This document shows, in pieces, positions 13,601-26,686 of a stretch of DNA of 64,000 nt. The DNA is from Polytrichum commune. Lineage: Eukaryota > Streptophyta > Polytrichopsida > Polytrichales > Polytrichaceae. Position 1 is the stretch's first letter; the number at the start of each line of letters is the position of its first letter. The translations under genes and the position numbers were made by a program. The stretch covers positions 32,428,001 to 32,492,000 of the forward strand of contig OX485803.1 of assembly GCA_950295325.1 (NCBI GenBank), read 5' to 3'. Below the pieces are notes generated by a model. The model ran no database searches. It had not been told where the DNA came from and worked only from the letters and a program-made list of their open reading frames with translations.

Positions 13601-15122
13601 GTTACTGTAATCTGAACGTCGTAGGGGGGCTTGTTTTTTTTTGGGGCTGTGCATTCTAAATTACAAGCCTTGTCATATACAACTCAAACATAGTGGTGTT
13701 CACTTAAGAAAAGTGACCACATGCATGCCGACACCCGACCCACACACCTTAACTGCATGAGTGATGAAGCTTCCTCACATGCTTCCTTCTTGACTTTTAC
13801 GACTAAAGGCATGTTCTTGACATAGGGACACTAAGTTATATGATATTATGAATTACATGATAGGATTGAGCATGTGATCAATAACTGCGTAATGTTATTC
13901 AACATCAACATCATGTGTAGTGAACTCAACATAAATGGAAAACTATGCTTGAACAAAGTGAATGCGATAAATAAAGCTCGTCATCTCTTTTAATTTTCAA
14001 GTTGAATATCGTAGGATGTGTGCAACATGCATTTACAAACATATTCACATTACACTTGTATATCTACAAATTATTCAATGATGCAAGATAGTTTTCATTG
14101 ATGTAAGACGTGTTGCCCAAGTCTTATATGCTTGGGGTGATGTCTCAATCACAGGAGATCCTAGAAGGAGATTCCTAACATGCATGAAAGTTTTGAACGG
14201 AACTTATTTGCAATGTCAATGGCACAACTGTGAAAGTGTGGTGAGAATAGGAAGAGAACACGCACAAAGTGCTGAAAAGTGTTATGTGGGATGTCATCAT
14301 GTTCAAGAGCTATGATCACGATGAGAAGGTGACAATGGATTTTAAGATGGGATGACTTGAAGTGCTGAGCCTCATAGTTGCTGGAGGTGGAAAACATAAA
14401 GAAATAAATCAATATAGAAGTTGAAGTGTGACGTTGTCGGAATGATACTGCTTGACAACACCACCACCATTGCTGCTGGCCCAACAGCAACATCCCCCAA
14501 GGAAAAGGCACTCCAAATTGTGGGCATTTTAGGCATGTACTTCCTTCTACATCACTTGAAAGTATGAAATTGTTATCGTGTGATCAAAGAACCGGTCATC
14601 TCATCTTAGCATGTCATTTCTGCATCACATTATTTCGCTGTGGTAAGAATCATACAAAGGTGGGCGTCAAATAATGTAACTTGTCACATATCCGCATGCA
14701 TTTTATTTAGTATTTCCATCCACCATGAGAAGGTGAATTGTACCCTGTGATGCCAGAGCAACATCTGTAGCTGTTGCAGTAAGAAATCACAATGCGAATT
14801 CCATTGAGTGATCTATATACTAATATATATGGAGATGTAGATTGCATTTGTGCATGCGGGTTCACATCAACGAACACACATTGTTTAATATTGTTATGTG
14901 CATCCGGTTCAACCTTTATAACATTACTCAGCTGATGAGCTGTGTTCAGCTGTCCGTTCTTCAGATTCGGTCTGAAGCACTAGGATTCTGGCATCCAATA
15001 GATTTATTCTCGAATCTACTATGGGACCCATGAACATTAGCTCATCAACTAAGTAATGTTATGTTGTGGGATTTCAAACCCTCGACACATTGCTGTATTT
15101 TAGAAAAATTGCAAGTAGCTAG

Positions 15123-15186
15123 CTTACGTCTGTCAACTTAGCCTCTCCAAAATCTCCTCCACCCACCACTTTCATCACAATCGCAG
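15123..15186 (+). other. candidate SWEET first-exon segment lacking an ATG
   Basis: The last codons (TTFITIA plus the first base of Gly) and the GTGG donor at 15187 join in phase to the 37-nt exon at 15357 to give the classical SWEET helix-1 sequence ...IAGNICAFF. The frame is open back to a TAG at 15120-15122 but contains no ATG. Either a separate upstream exon supplies the start, or the start codon is mutated and the gene is a pseudogene. Confidence 0.5.
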
Positions 15187-15356
15187 GTGGATTCAACCCT
15201 AAAATTCAACCAACATAGGTTCACAAATTCATGCAATACTGGTGATTATTGTTTCTGATTGATCTGGTTGATTAGAATCTGGCAATCATGATTTTGGTAG
15301 ATAGTTTGGAGACCCATTGCTGAACACAATTTTTGGTGATGATGCTCCCATTGCAG

Positions 15357-18300
15357 GCAACATTTGCGCATTTTTCATGTTCTTCTCACCACTGTAAGGT
15401 CCCTCCCCCACCCCTCGCTCATATCACCTTTTTTGTCCTCTCTTTTCTTAAACCTTCACAGTCAGGAATCACAGAGAACACCAGCTCATGAGCTAGAGTC
15501 AAGTGATACTTAACTCCTAAACGTCAAAGAAGCCTAAACTGCACAAAAAATTGGAATTGGTTCTTTACCATTGGTTCTTTTCCTCTACATGGGTTTGAAC
15601 TATATGTATAAGGATTGGTTTTGTATTACAGTGGTAGATTATAAAACCATCTAGCGGAGGAGAACTAATGATAAAGAACCGTGATTCCCATAGTGTGAGC
15701 TCTATGCTTTCATTTTTGATAATCGTGCAACATAAATTAGAACGTGCCATGAGTTGTTATCTCATGTCTTTGTAACTTGCATGAGTTGATACTAAGAACT
15801 ATGGTATGATACATAATTTGAGTCAAGGAGTTCTTAATCACGATTAGTGAATCCCAAAAGTTGATGATGATGTCGAAGAACTTCACACAATATTTATTAT
15901 TAGGACATGTTAACTCAATTCATTACATTGTGAAGTTCCATGTGCCACATACCTTAGACATGAGGATAATTTGGCCAAGGGCCATGAATGAACATGATGT
16001 GATTTATCCCCCAAAAAATTAGGGTTGTCATCTTAGTGTCACGGCAAGGTCCACATGGAATATGGGATCTCTTTCATCTAGAATGGGTAAGGGAGTACAA
16101 GGGTTAACACTGCCATGTTTTTTCTTCACAGAGTGCAAATAAAATAAAATTGTTTGGACTTTGGAACTAACCCAAATTGTGGAGACACGAGTAACATTTG
16201 ATTCTTATACAATTGTCATGTGTTATTGGAAGAAATATGCAAATCTACTACGATGATAGATTTACGAATTTTTAGGGAGAGTATATATTATTGGCTTATG
16301 ACGATGTGGCATGGGTGGGTGGGGGTGACTTCTAGACCCACGTTTTGGCAGATATATCAACGGAAGGCCACCGGGAAGTACTCGGGTGTGCCATACATTG
16401 CCACATTACTCAATTGCCTCATGTGGACTTTTTATGGATCCGGATCCGTGGCCAATCTCATGTTGGTCCTCACCATTAATGTTGCGGGCGTGATAATTGA
16501 GTCCTTATACATTGGCATCCATCTCTTGTATGGCGACGAAAAAAGCAGAGTAAGATGTTGGATCCATCTCCCCTTCTCCTCCTCTCATTAAAGAGATGGG
16601 ATTACATATCATTATTACCGTAGAGGCTCCCTATTTCATCTTTCCATGTGCCGTAATGTAGTTTCCACGTGGGATGCAAGGGTGGTGGCGAATGCGAGCA
16701 TGACATGTGGCACATTCTGAAGGGAAAATCATTGTTTGTGTTGGGAATAGAGAGCCCTCTATAGTAATACCATGCCCATAATAATGGGAGAGTTTCCATC
16801 TTGACATAAGTACTTGCAATGGTGAAATTGCAATACGTTACATTTAGAGGGGTCACTTTGAGTAGGACGAAATCATATTGATAGCAATAAATTTAAGAAT
16901 GAGATGCACTATCCCTATCAAGACAGATTGAATTATTGCCCAAGACCAACGACTTGCCCTAGTGTGGGCATGATGCAAGCGATCGTTATTCATTCCCTTT
17001 TCTAATTCTAGTAGTGGTCATCGTTGGATCATTCCCTTGAACCTCTTGAGCACTTCATGAAGAGTGTTTAGCTTCATAACAATTTATCACGTCACAAGTG
17101 TTCCTCAAAAGATACATGAATACTTGAAAGAATGTTCTCTATCACAAGGAATGATGTTGTGTAATGTAGATGGGGTTAAAATCAATACTTTAAGACATAG
17201 CATAGATATGAGTTATTATTGGAGCTTGAAAGTTTCAATTCATTCTCATTAACAATTGACATGGGATCTCAATACACCAAAGTATGTCTTCGTTGAATTC
17301 CATATGCAAAAGTTACAAGGGTTCAAAGTTATTTTGGTAGATGAGCCAAAACCAATATGGGAACTCGATGTTAAGGTGGTGAAAGTTCTCAAAATCAATA
17401 TGTATTTGTTGTGTAAGATTTTAAGGTGTTTGTTTTAGCACCATCTATTTCAAGGCCTCGACATATTGTCGGATGCTCACTTCATCACAAACCTCTGAAC
17501 TGACATACCAACGTTGATCCCGCATCAATTCAATCACATCAAACTACAATAGTGAATCAATATTTAGTACCAAATGTAAGATTGCAAGTTTGATTTTTTT
17601 GTTTCTATATTTCATAGTTGTAGGATTTGAAAGATTTCATTATGAGTCATGTCAATAATGTCAAATAATTCATCTGCAAATTGTTGAGTTGATGCTGAGA
17701 AGACATTAAACCTTGAAGAGTATGCATCAATACCGACTCAACATTAAACACTGCTCACTTGCATTTTGAGATGTTCTTGTCTACAAAGACTGAGGTGACT
17801 GATAACTGCAATTCATAGGAAGTTTCAATAATTGTTGCTAACTTATGAGCTAACCTACTGGCATTTGGGAAATGTGTGGCTTTTGCAGAGAAAGGTGTTG
17901 GCTTTGTTCTTTGTGGTGTTTGTGTTTTTCATCGTAGTGCTGATTTGTGTGATTGAGAGAGTGGACCCTGATAAACGGGCAACGGTTGTTGGCTCTATTT
18001 GTGTTGTCATTGGAAGCCTCATGTACTCTTCTCCCATGACCGCCATTGTAAGTGGCTTTGATTTCTGACCTCAAACCACAACCCAGGCTCATAATCAAGG
18101 TTTTTCTCATAATGTTTGTTTGAGGGCATGGCTCGAATGTTGGTATTTTGATGACGATGTGACAAATGGAAACTGTGATATATAATGAACTATAAGGGTG
18201 CGTTTTTTTTGAGAAGCAGAAATGGAACGTTGGTGTCATGTTCATAGCACCTTCTTCAAGTAGGTTCTGTTCGTAAGTGAACTCTTTAGATTTCTCTTTG

Positions 18301-19312
18301 TAAATCCATATCACAAGGTGGAAAGGCTGAAAAAACTATCCCAAATTGCTTATTATCGATGTGCCAAAGATTATTGATGATGTGATCACCATTTTGTTTT
18401 TGGATCTCCACTCTAGTGGGTCGCTAACAAATGTCAACTTGGGGTTTTCACAATTGCATGATTCTCTAACTCTCAATTGTATATGCAAAAGATAAAACAA
18501 GATGAGGATATGATACATGCATTGTGAGGTGAAAGAAAGACAACAACTGAAGGTTGTTTGCCTAATATACACCATTGAATGTGTATTGCATAGGCAACCG
18601 TGGTAAAGGATAAGAGTGTGGAAAGTATGCCATTCTCGTTGTCAGCAACAGCCTTGGTGAATAGCACTGTGTGGACGATTTATGGTATTATTGCGACAGA
18701 TGTCTTTGTTATTGTAAGCTCCAACCCAAATCCAAAAACATGTGCAAGTTTATTACGATTTCTCCTCAAAACCATGCCATCCACTCATACTAACATATGG
18801 GCACCTTAACATATGTCTCACACAAGGTCAAAAATTTACCAATCTCACCAAAATGGTATAATTGCAAACTTTTGTGTTGCGCAAGACATGTAAATTGCGA
18901 CTAGAATGTTGACAGCGATTCGTGCCCATTCAATGTTTTTGACGAGAAATATCTCGCAAGTTTTAGAAACTTGCACAATTGTGGCTTGGATTGAAAGGTT
19001 GTTGTAGGCCTTTTGCCAAGAGGACTTAGATGACCCCATCTCAAGTGCCACCCATCCATACATCTATTGTTACTCTTTGTATTAAAAGCATGTAGTAATT
19101 CTCTAAGCCTATCATTCCTGATGAAATTATATATTGCACATGATTGTGTCGAACAGATTCCCAATGCATTGGGTGTCATTGTGTGTGTAATTCAACTCAC
19201 GGTGTACATGATATATTACAAATCCACCAACATTCAGGCAGCATCTGAAAATGGCGTGGACCTCCCAGCATATTCAGGCTTATTCAAAAGTGATGTACCA
19301 GCTAGATATTGA
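15357..19312 (+). CDS. SWEET (MtN3/saliva) sugar transporter, 5' end unresolved
   Basis: Exons: 15357-15393, 16336-16549, 17889-18047, 18594-18713, 19157-19312 (TGA). They sit between GT-AG introns with matching phases, and the 37-, 214-, 159- and 120-nt lengths match the usual plant SWEET pattern. They encode about 228 residues: two triple-helix MtN3 repeats joined by a linking helix, so a seven-helix facilitator moving sugars across the plasma membrane or tonoplast. The four key prolines are present (FFSPLPTF, GVPY, SSPM, ESMPF), as are the pore asparagines in LTIN and IPNALG. The C-terminal tail is short. Exon 1 probably ends at 15186 (TTFITIAG, then GTGG), in phase with exon 2, but that frame has no ATG back to a stop at 15120-15122. 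So the start lies in a further upstream exon or has been lost. Substrate cannot be told. Confidence 0.88.
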
Positions 19313-20444
19313 CTAAGTTGGTATTTGCCCACCTAGCTTAATCCCACCTCATAAATGCCCAAGAAGCCCAAAGAGGAAATTTTCTGAACCCGCCTTGGTG
19401 CGGTATGATACACCTACGGTTTTTGGCCAATCCCATGCACTATGACTCCCCCACAAAATTTTACCTGCTTAATTAGTTCATGTATTGGAGTTGTTCAAAT
19501 TGACATTTGAAAAAGAGGGTCTTTACATGTGGGATTGATTACAAAGTTGGCATTGATGGAGTTGTTAATTAGTTCAATTGAACATTGACGAGCTTTTATT
19601 GAAGTGTTTACCATCATAGAAACAAAGCAATTATCAATAAAGCTGAAGCAGGTGAAATCCATTCTCATATTGAGAAAAACATATCTCATACTGTTGGTCT
19701 TAGTCCTTTAACTAAATTTGTAGAGGTGTGTAACTTAAGGTTCATACTATAAATCACCACTCATTACATTGAGATCATCCTTGCAATTTGTCTTTGCATG
19801 ATGGAACTTTGCTCCACATCAAAAGCCAGAACATTTAATGTTTAGGGACCTCACAATTAGATGACTGGATTTGCACCTGCAAAATGCACTCAGGTTTTGA
19901 AGGGTGTAACATGGCATTCTCTCACACTTTCGTAAAGTTCACAATCAACAGTATGTGCATTTCTTAACTTTAGAAGTAAAGAAAATAAGAGGTAATCGTA
20001 AAGGCAAGACAATGGCCCCTAGATAGCAGATTGGAGTCGATGACTTGTGCAACTTTTTAATTCCAAGATGTTTTGAATAACAAAATCGTGCAGCATGCAA
20101 GGCCGCCTTTGGTTGCAAATTATTCTTTCCTCAGGTCAACAATGTGCCTAGGAAGAAGGGGTTTAAGAAAGCAGTGGAGTTGTAACCGTGAAAAATGAAA
20201 AGTCCTATATACAAAATAAATTCTGCACAGATCACAGGAACTTTATGCCCTGGAGATGTCTACTTGAACAAATCCGGGTGCAAGAGCTTTGCAACACTGC
20301 AAGGTGCAGTTCTACAGGGTAGCTAGTACCAGAAGATCCCAGGATGGTAGAAAGATGGCCAAATCTCAGATTGAGTTTGTGGATAGTTCAAATGAGTACC
20401 TATGAAGATCACAAGATCCCATTCTAACTGTACAAAGGCTGCAA
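19313..20444. other. intergenic between two convergent genes
   Basis: This stretch separates the 3' ends of the plus-strand SWEET gene and the minus-strand F-box/kelch gene. It should contain both 3' UTRs. No ORF, RNA gene or repeat is supported. Confidence 0.5.
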
Positions 20445-22537
20445 TTAAAGAGCCAAGACTTGACAAGCACCTCGAGGTAATGGATCCGCAAACTGAATTT
20501 TCCCAGTTATGTCCTCATAAAATCGCAATGCGGCCAATGATTTAACAGAGTCTGTCTTGGAATCATTCACCTCTACTACAGCCACAGCCGCCCGGCTCGT
20601 CCCAACCCGTGGTAGCAAGCCTGTGCCAACTATACAAAGCCTTCCACCCAAGCTTACAAGCTCTGGGCCCCAGGCCAAAACAGGTGCCGAATCCTCCAGA
20701 ACTCCCTTGATGGTTTCCCAGCAGTCTTTCTTTCCATTATAAACAGAGATTTCATTCTTGCCTTCAAGGGAATGCGAGTCGCCAACTGCATATAGTTTTC
20801 CATTCATGGCAGCAGTTTTTGATTGCCAACCTGTTTTGATAGTCAACCTGTTAGAGAAATATCCTGCATTTTACACTTACAACTCAAAACAATTTTGGCA
20901 AGTGCATTCACAAACCTATGGAGATGATTGAGACAGTTAAACAATGTCCATGGCTGTATATATAAGAGTATAAACTCGGTCCTGAACATCTACTCCATTG
21001 ATAACATTGCAAGCTACTTGTGATGCATTGAAATGAATGATGGCTGCCAATTGGACCACGGAGATCAATATCGGATGCTAATTTCTTAGTGGATGCCCGC
21101 AGGCCTTAAACTGGTCACTCAGTATGAACGCCCAATCTCAAACTGTGTCTGAATTTCCTGATGGCCAGAATAAGGTGGCAGCCCAAGAAAAATAAAAGGT
21201 GCCAGTAATCTCAATGGAGGCAATTTTCTTTGTCACTTATACAATATACCCATTATGGTTAGTTACATTGTTGAAATGTATGCAGCTTTATGTGGTCAAT
21301 GCAACAGACAAAGAAATGCAAGTCAGTTGCAATCATAAAACTATGATTCTTGGGAATGAAATCACCTGTATTGAGGCCATGAGCCATGTAGACCCACTCA
21401 TCCACTTTAGGATCATAGACTAGTCCAACCAGATTCTCGCTTGAAGAATTCACAACAAAAAACTTATTATCAAGCACAGCAGAGTCATAAAGCTCCATAG
21501 AGATTTTCATTGGAGAGATGAGGCGCCATTGGTTTGTTTCAGGGTTGTAAGCCTCCGCAGTTGGCCCTGCATCCTGGTCGCGTTCAGTAAACCCGCCAAC
21601 CACATACAACTGATTGTTGATAACACCTGCTCACCCACACACATCACAAGTGCTTCAGAACAGTGCTCCGCTTGGTGTGGTACATGTCCAAGTCTGATCA
21701 AATTTCTCAGCTTCATACATCAAAATCAAAAACCCCATATAGAATGCCTACTGCACATGGAGAACCTGAAGACAGTAGCTCCATTCTTCTCAAATGAGTC
21801 CTATAAATTCTACTTACCAGGATTCATGCCATCCTGCCATTCTAGTGCAAAGAAAAATAAAAGTTCCTCTACCTGCCATGCATTTGGCACGTGGGATGTT
21901 CAAAGGGGCGGCCTGTTTCCAGCAGTAAAGTTGCATATCAAAATATGACACGAAGTTGCAGGCATTGCCATTGTGCAACTGTCCTCCCACCACAAAGAGC
22001 TTTCCATCCACCACGGCAGACGCGGAGTTGCCAGCAGTGCGTTGTTCATTGGGTAAGGGGGGCAGCGCAAACCAACGATTTGATAGTGGATCATACCCAT
22101 GCCACACATTGGCCCTTGCCAGATCCTAGAAGCTACGATATGTTGAAGGTTAGCCTAGTGTTATTTGATCTTCCATATTTCTACCACTTCCAAGTAAAGT
22201 TCATGCAACTATTTTGGACCTTATGGTGCCTTTGAGATCTCAAATTCAGTACAAGGTTGCATACAACGCAAAACAATGAGATAGGATTCACCTGAGTCCA
22301 AAGAAAGAGCCATTCTTCTGTTACAGACAGCTCTTGCCGGATATCATACAGAACACGACTTTGTAAAAGTCTACGCCAGCTGCGGCAAACTGCACTGAGG
22401 ACTGCGTGCTGAGCACGGGGTACACGTGCCAGGCAAAGAAGAGCAAGCTCGTCTGGAAGTGCAGGAATCAGACCTTTGCATGGTTCTTCCTTGCTTTTGC
22501 ATTGCTCTTCCTTGCCTCTGCGCCTTCTTGACCCCAT
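20445..22537 (-). CDS. F-box/kelch-repeat protein, 381 aa, four coding exons
   Basis: Coding exons on the minus strand: 22537-22292, 22125-21873, 21626-21366, 20830-20445 (stop), all with GT-AG introns of 166, 246 and 535 bp and matching phases (0, 1, 1). Residues 23-63 form an F-box (IPALPDELALLCLARVP, then VCRSWRRLLQS). The remainder is kelch propeller: GYDPLSNRWFALPPLP, GKLFVVGG (Gly129-130), NNQLYVVGG (Gly177-178), YNPETNQWRL, NGKLYAVG, GGRLCIVG. Such proteins are substrate receptors of SCF (Skp1-cullin-F-box) ubiquitin ligases: the F-box binds Skp1 and the kelch propeller binds the target. Length fits plant family members of 350-400 aa. The start at 22537 gives a compact N-terminus. An in-frame ATG at 22618 sits just before a strong donor-like CAG/GTATGT and is less likely. 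The last exon uses the acceptor before GTTGGCAATC; the CAG 17 bases earlier would bring a TGA into frame. The target protein is unknown. Confidence 0.92.
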
Positions 22538-22618
22538 CTCTGGTGGAATTTTTACCTTCAATGGACAGAATATACAATAAGTATATTCATGACTGCACAC
22601 AAGACATACCTGCTTCAT

Positions 22619-24400
22619 ATATATGATGACTCAAATGCCCCTGAACCTCGTAAACTCATGGAAGTCGCGACCAGCAGCAAATCCAACATGTTTAATAAGA
22701 GATTAAAAAACAACGGCCATGTAGATGATCGCAGGTAGGTAAGCAGCTACCCATTGCATTTTCCCTGGATAAACCTAGTAGAAAGCATGCAATCTTGAAC
22801 TCAGATTTATCCAGACTAAATTATAGAATGTTTTTGTACCACTACATGCTGGCTTCATCCAGTTGCTAGGGCTGGTACAGTGTCAGTTACAAGATTGTCA
22901 TCACAAAGAAGCCCCCGCTCCCTTCTGAACAAAGGATAAATATTATTGTTTGCCCGGCTGGTAGCTGAAGGATTGGTAAAGTAACAAGCGCACATCCCCC
23001 ACCCTGCACGCTAAAGCAATGCAGAAGGAGGTCATCCTTTTTACACTATATAAGGGCCCAAGCTAACAGTATGCGCTTCCCACCTCTCCACCTCAATTGC
23101 ATCCTTCCCCTATTCTCATTCACTCCAGTCTAGTGACCCATAAATTAGCTCCGAAGAATCTTCACCCTCACTTCCAATTCTTACTCACAGGTACTGACGT
23201 GATTTCCTCCATACAACAAGTACATTCAACCGCTGCACAAGTTACTTAAAAGTGCTCGAATAATTTGGGGTCGAAATCCCCTTCATATTCGGCACTTTTC
23301 TTTCTTCCTACCAGAATACACTGCAGGCATGCAAATAGGCAAGGCATGCAGAACCCATAGACATAATCGCTAAGATTCACAAAAACTGTACAATTCTAAT
23401 GCAACAAGATTCGCAACAGATTGAAACATGAACGGGCTATCTCAATCCATTCCGTTTTCAAAGCATCGCAACGACTAACCCCATGACACACAACGGGGTT
23501 GCTTACTGCACATATCTTGTAAGAAAAATAATCACTGTTCCAACTACGCAAGAATCAAGAACTCGACATCCAACAATTTCCATGGCCACTACCTAATTAT
23601 AACATGTTGAGAGAGCAACAATACAAAGCACTGGACTGCGAAAAGAACGTGATGGAAAGCAACAAGAATATCCTAACTGCACGTAAAACGCATGCCCCCA
23701 CATCCAGCACACACCAGGGTCATCACAACTTTCATAAAAATGAAATTAAGATGTCGATAACATAACATATTGAGAGAGGATATTAGGCCCGCATAAAAGC
23801 AACATACAGAGACATCCAGAAGAAGTCGATAAGGAGAATTTCGTTCGTTCGTTGTTATGATGGACAAACAATTGCACGACATGTCACCTTCTCTAACGAC
23901 ACCTTCAAGTCGCTGCGCTCCGGAACTGTAAATCTCCTAAGATGAGAGAGTCAGTATGGTTTCAGATGTGTCCCAAACCTGATGACGCTCGAATCTGTTC
24001 CCTACACCACGAATGTGCCCGGCAGATTCCAGATGTCTGCTCCAATTCGGTGTGAAACCGAGACTCAAGAGCATCAGATGCAAATGGAGACCACAATTGC
24101 ACATGTGAGGTCCATTGTGGATGCACTTTGGGCACAATTTGGCTGCGATTTGTGAAGGCAAGGAAGACAAAACCCTCGAAGTACTCACGAAGAGAAGAAG
24201 GCCGGCCAAGCGAAAAGCAAAGAGGAGAAGGTCAAGTACTGCACTGGAGAGTCTGCCCGTGACTGCTGCCCGATGCTATAATTTCCTGTCGGGCAGCCCC
24301 ACCTAACGTGAACGCCACATCTGCTATAAATCAACTGCTAACCATATAATTATTCCGTACTTTCATCCATCCACGCTTTACCAATTTTGTCCGAATCTCC
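22619..24400. promoter_or_regulatory. probable 5' leader and promoter of the F-box/kelch gene
   Basis: No convincing ORF. ACTATATAAGG at 23046-23055 is a good plus-strand TATA box; its complement CCTTATATAGT is a weaker one for the minus-strand gene and would place its transcript start about 480 bases before the ATG. A second TATAAAT-like box lies near 24329 on the plus strand. 23890-24300 is less AT-rich and could be a leader exon. Which elements are used cannot be told from sequence alone. Confidence 0.35.
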
Positions 24401-25257
24401 TACACTACAATAAATGCGGTTACTTATTAGTGGCATGGGTGGGGACCACATTAAATTCGATGAATCCAAAGTCAAGGCATATAACATAGGAAGGTTTGGG
24501 GTTTGTGGCGTCCATGTAAACCCATCCATTGTGGATGAAGGGGTTCTAGTAAAAACATGAGGGTAGATTCATTTCCACTAGATCAAACTACGTTTTTTTT
24601 TTAATTGTAGACATTGTGAGTGAGTCACATTATAAACGAGGAAACCAACACTAAAAACATCGTTGGTATTGTTGTGGATGTTCACTATATTCCAATTCAC
24701 AATATATAACATCGGAGGTCTACATTGCAAGTTACAATATGTTTATCCAATGAAAATAGTGTGCATTTCAGAGACTTCCCAACGAATCAAGTTCCAGTTC
24801 AAACCTGTCCAACAGAGCAAAACAGGTGATTTCGAATCTAAGGCTCAAATCTTTTAAGTGTTCGGAAATAGACTTCGACAAAACTCAAATTTTGCATTTC
24901 CCAAAGAAATGTTTCTAATTTAATTAAATGAAATTATAAAATTTGATGTTCTTTGGATTAATAAAAGTTTCCGTCGAAGCCATATGGATAGGACATGTAC
25001 GTAGAGAAATTGATGCAAAAAATAATGCCCTCGAGCATAAGGTTTCACTCTATTTTGTTGCGTGATGGTATACACTGTGGGACGCACTATAGTGCAACAA
25101 AGGGTAAGTCACACTAGAAATATGCCCACAATCTAGTTACCATAAAGATCGTAGATTGATTTGGGAAATATGATGCCATTGTAGAATCAAATGTGCTAGA
25201 TGTGCTTTAAATAATGACAATTATGGCGGATGAGTTTACCTAGACAATGCAAACCAC
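24401..25257. other. intergenic, nothing recognised
   Basis: AT-rich sequence with only short chance ORFs. Confidence 0.4.
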
Positions 25258-25263
25258 GCCTCA

Positions 25264-25610
25264 GGCTAGATCACATCTTCATTCAGCTGAGCCCCGTCCC
25301 TCCCACGCCTCCTTCACTGCCCGGTCGTCCTGCCTGCACATGCGTGGGAACTCTTCCCCGTTGGGAACCAATGTGACAATACCCAGTCAAAATTACAAAT
25401 ATTCAAGTTAACATCACTTTCATTATTCCCAAAGTTAATTGATGGCGTTCCTTCACATGCCAAAGGAGCTTAATGGCTCAAGTGACCGGATATTGTCACA
25501 TTGGTTCCCAACAGGGAATGAGTTCCCACACAGGTGTGGGGCAGGAAGACTGGGCAGTGAAGGAGGCGTGGAAGGGGCGGGGCCCAGCTGAATGAAGATG
25601 TGATCTAGCC
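25264..25610. repeat. fold-back element: about 120-bp inverted repeat
   Basis: The left arm (25264-25382) and right arm (25489-25610) are inverted copies, each reading from GGCTAGATCACATCTTCATT through a C-rich core to TTGGGAACCAATGTGACAAT. The loop is about 106 bp. A handful of mismatches and small indels separate the arms. A transcript would form a long hairpin. No coding sequence is seen. This may be a fold-back or MITE-like transposon, or a hairpin locus giving small RNAs. Confidence 0.85.
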
Positions 25611-26163
25611 CAGGATGCAAACCACAAACCAAACATTTGTGGGGAAGCAACCCTAAAGTTTAGGTGGGTGGTAACAAGATATTTTAAGCAAGGATACGTC
25701 ACATGTAGAGTTTGCTTAGGTTCCATCAAAAGGTACAGTAGATGAAGATTGCATGCAGAACTCATTTTTCTTTCTTTTATTAGAGATCAGGATGGGGTGG
25801 GTGACTGGACACGCGTCTGACTCTTTATAAGTTATCTAGGTCCCACTTGGACGAAACAAACAACCAAGTGTTTTGAGTGCTAAATTGGGGGTGTGTGCAC
25901 AATGCTTAGCTATACTTGTTGACCCAACCTATGCTTTTTTGGCTATGTCATGTGGGGAGAGACCTAGGGGTGGTCTTTGAAATGGGCTAAAGTCTGACAA
26001 CCAACCAACCAACATCGGTCGAGATATGGTGTTAGTAACTCGCTCTTCAACTAGAGTCCAGTTGCAAGTGAACGTTGATGTAAAGTGGTCTCTAAAATAA
26101 GCCATAGTTTGGTCTTGGTTGGACGGTCAACCAAAATTGACCACACATGCCAAATAATACTAA

Positions 26164-26683
26164 TGCCCCCTCCCCACTTGACATTAGCTAAGCCTAAAAG
26201 TGGGTTCTTAAAAATGAGAATATTCACACCATCGACATTATCTAGTGGCGAGCCTAGTTGGCAAATGATGTGGCATGGCTTAAAAGTGGAGGTTTTAAGC
26301 TAAAACTACCGACCCTCCCATCGGTACCTAGACATGAGGCAAGAATGTAGGACCTCTAAAAGTGTTGCCTCCCGCCCTTGTGATTGGTTGCTTTTAGTCT
26401 TAGCTATGAGGGCACGAGGAGCTCCATTAACAAAAACCGATGGTAAGTATTAAGGCATTTGGGGATGGGACCAAAACTAGATACTATCCAACATTCATTG
26501 GTTGGTAGATAAAACAATGAACATGTGTGAAAGCTACTTAACTAAAACCTACTTGAAAATATCCGGAGCAAGTTCTTGTAGGTGCATTGGGATGGCCGGA
26601 CGTGTCCGCTATAACCAAGGGAGCTTTACCCGGGTTTTGGGGAAGTCTTTGGTTATTTGCTAATGTCAAGTGGGGAGGGGGCA
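26164..26683. mobile_element. PIF/Harbinger (Tourist-like) MITE with TAA target duplication
   Basis: The 520-bp non-coding element has 25-bp perfect terminal inverted repeats beginning TGCCCCCTCCCCACTTGAC. It is flanked by TAA on both sides (26161-26163 and 26684-26686), the target preference of PIF/Harbinger elements. A second copy is at 50548-51060, nested in another MITE, which independently supports the boundaries. Confidence 0.88.
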
Positions 26684-26686
26684 TAA

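Noticed and set aside
17850-18314. 154-codon minus-strand ORF
   Set aside because: It overlaps the fourth SWEET exon antisense and has no recognisable domain.
20831-20846. Alternative acceptor for the last F-box/kelch exon near 20847
   Set aside because: Joining there puts a TGA immediately in frame with exon 3; the acceptor before 20830 keeps the kelch frame.
22538-22618. Upstream in-frame ATG of the F-box/kelch gene
   Set aside because: It sits three codons before a strong donor-like CAG/GTATGT and adds 27 residues unlike the family; the ATG at 22537 is preferred.
23937-24306. Overlapping ORFs on both strands (basic KRKAKRRR stretch on plus)
   Set aside because: No domain, short, and located in the probable leader/promoter of the F-box gene.
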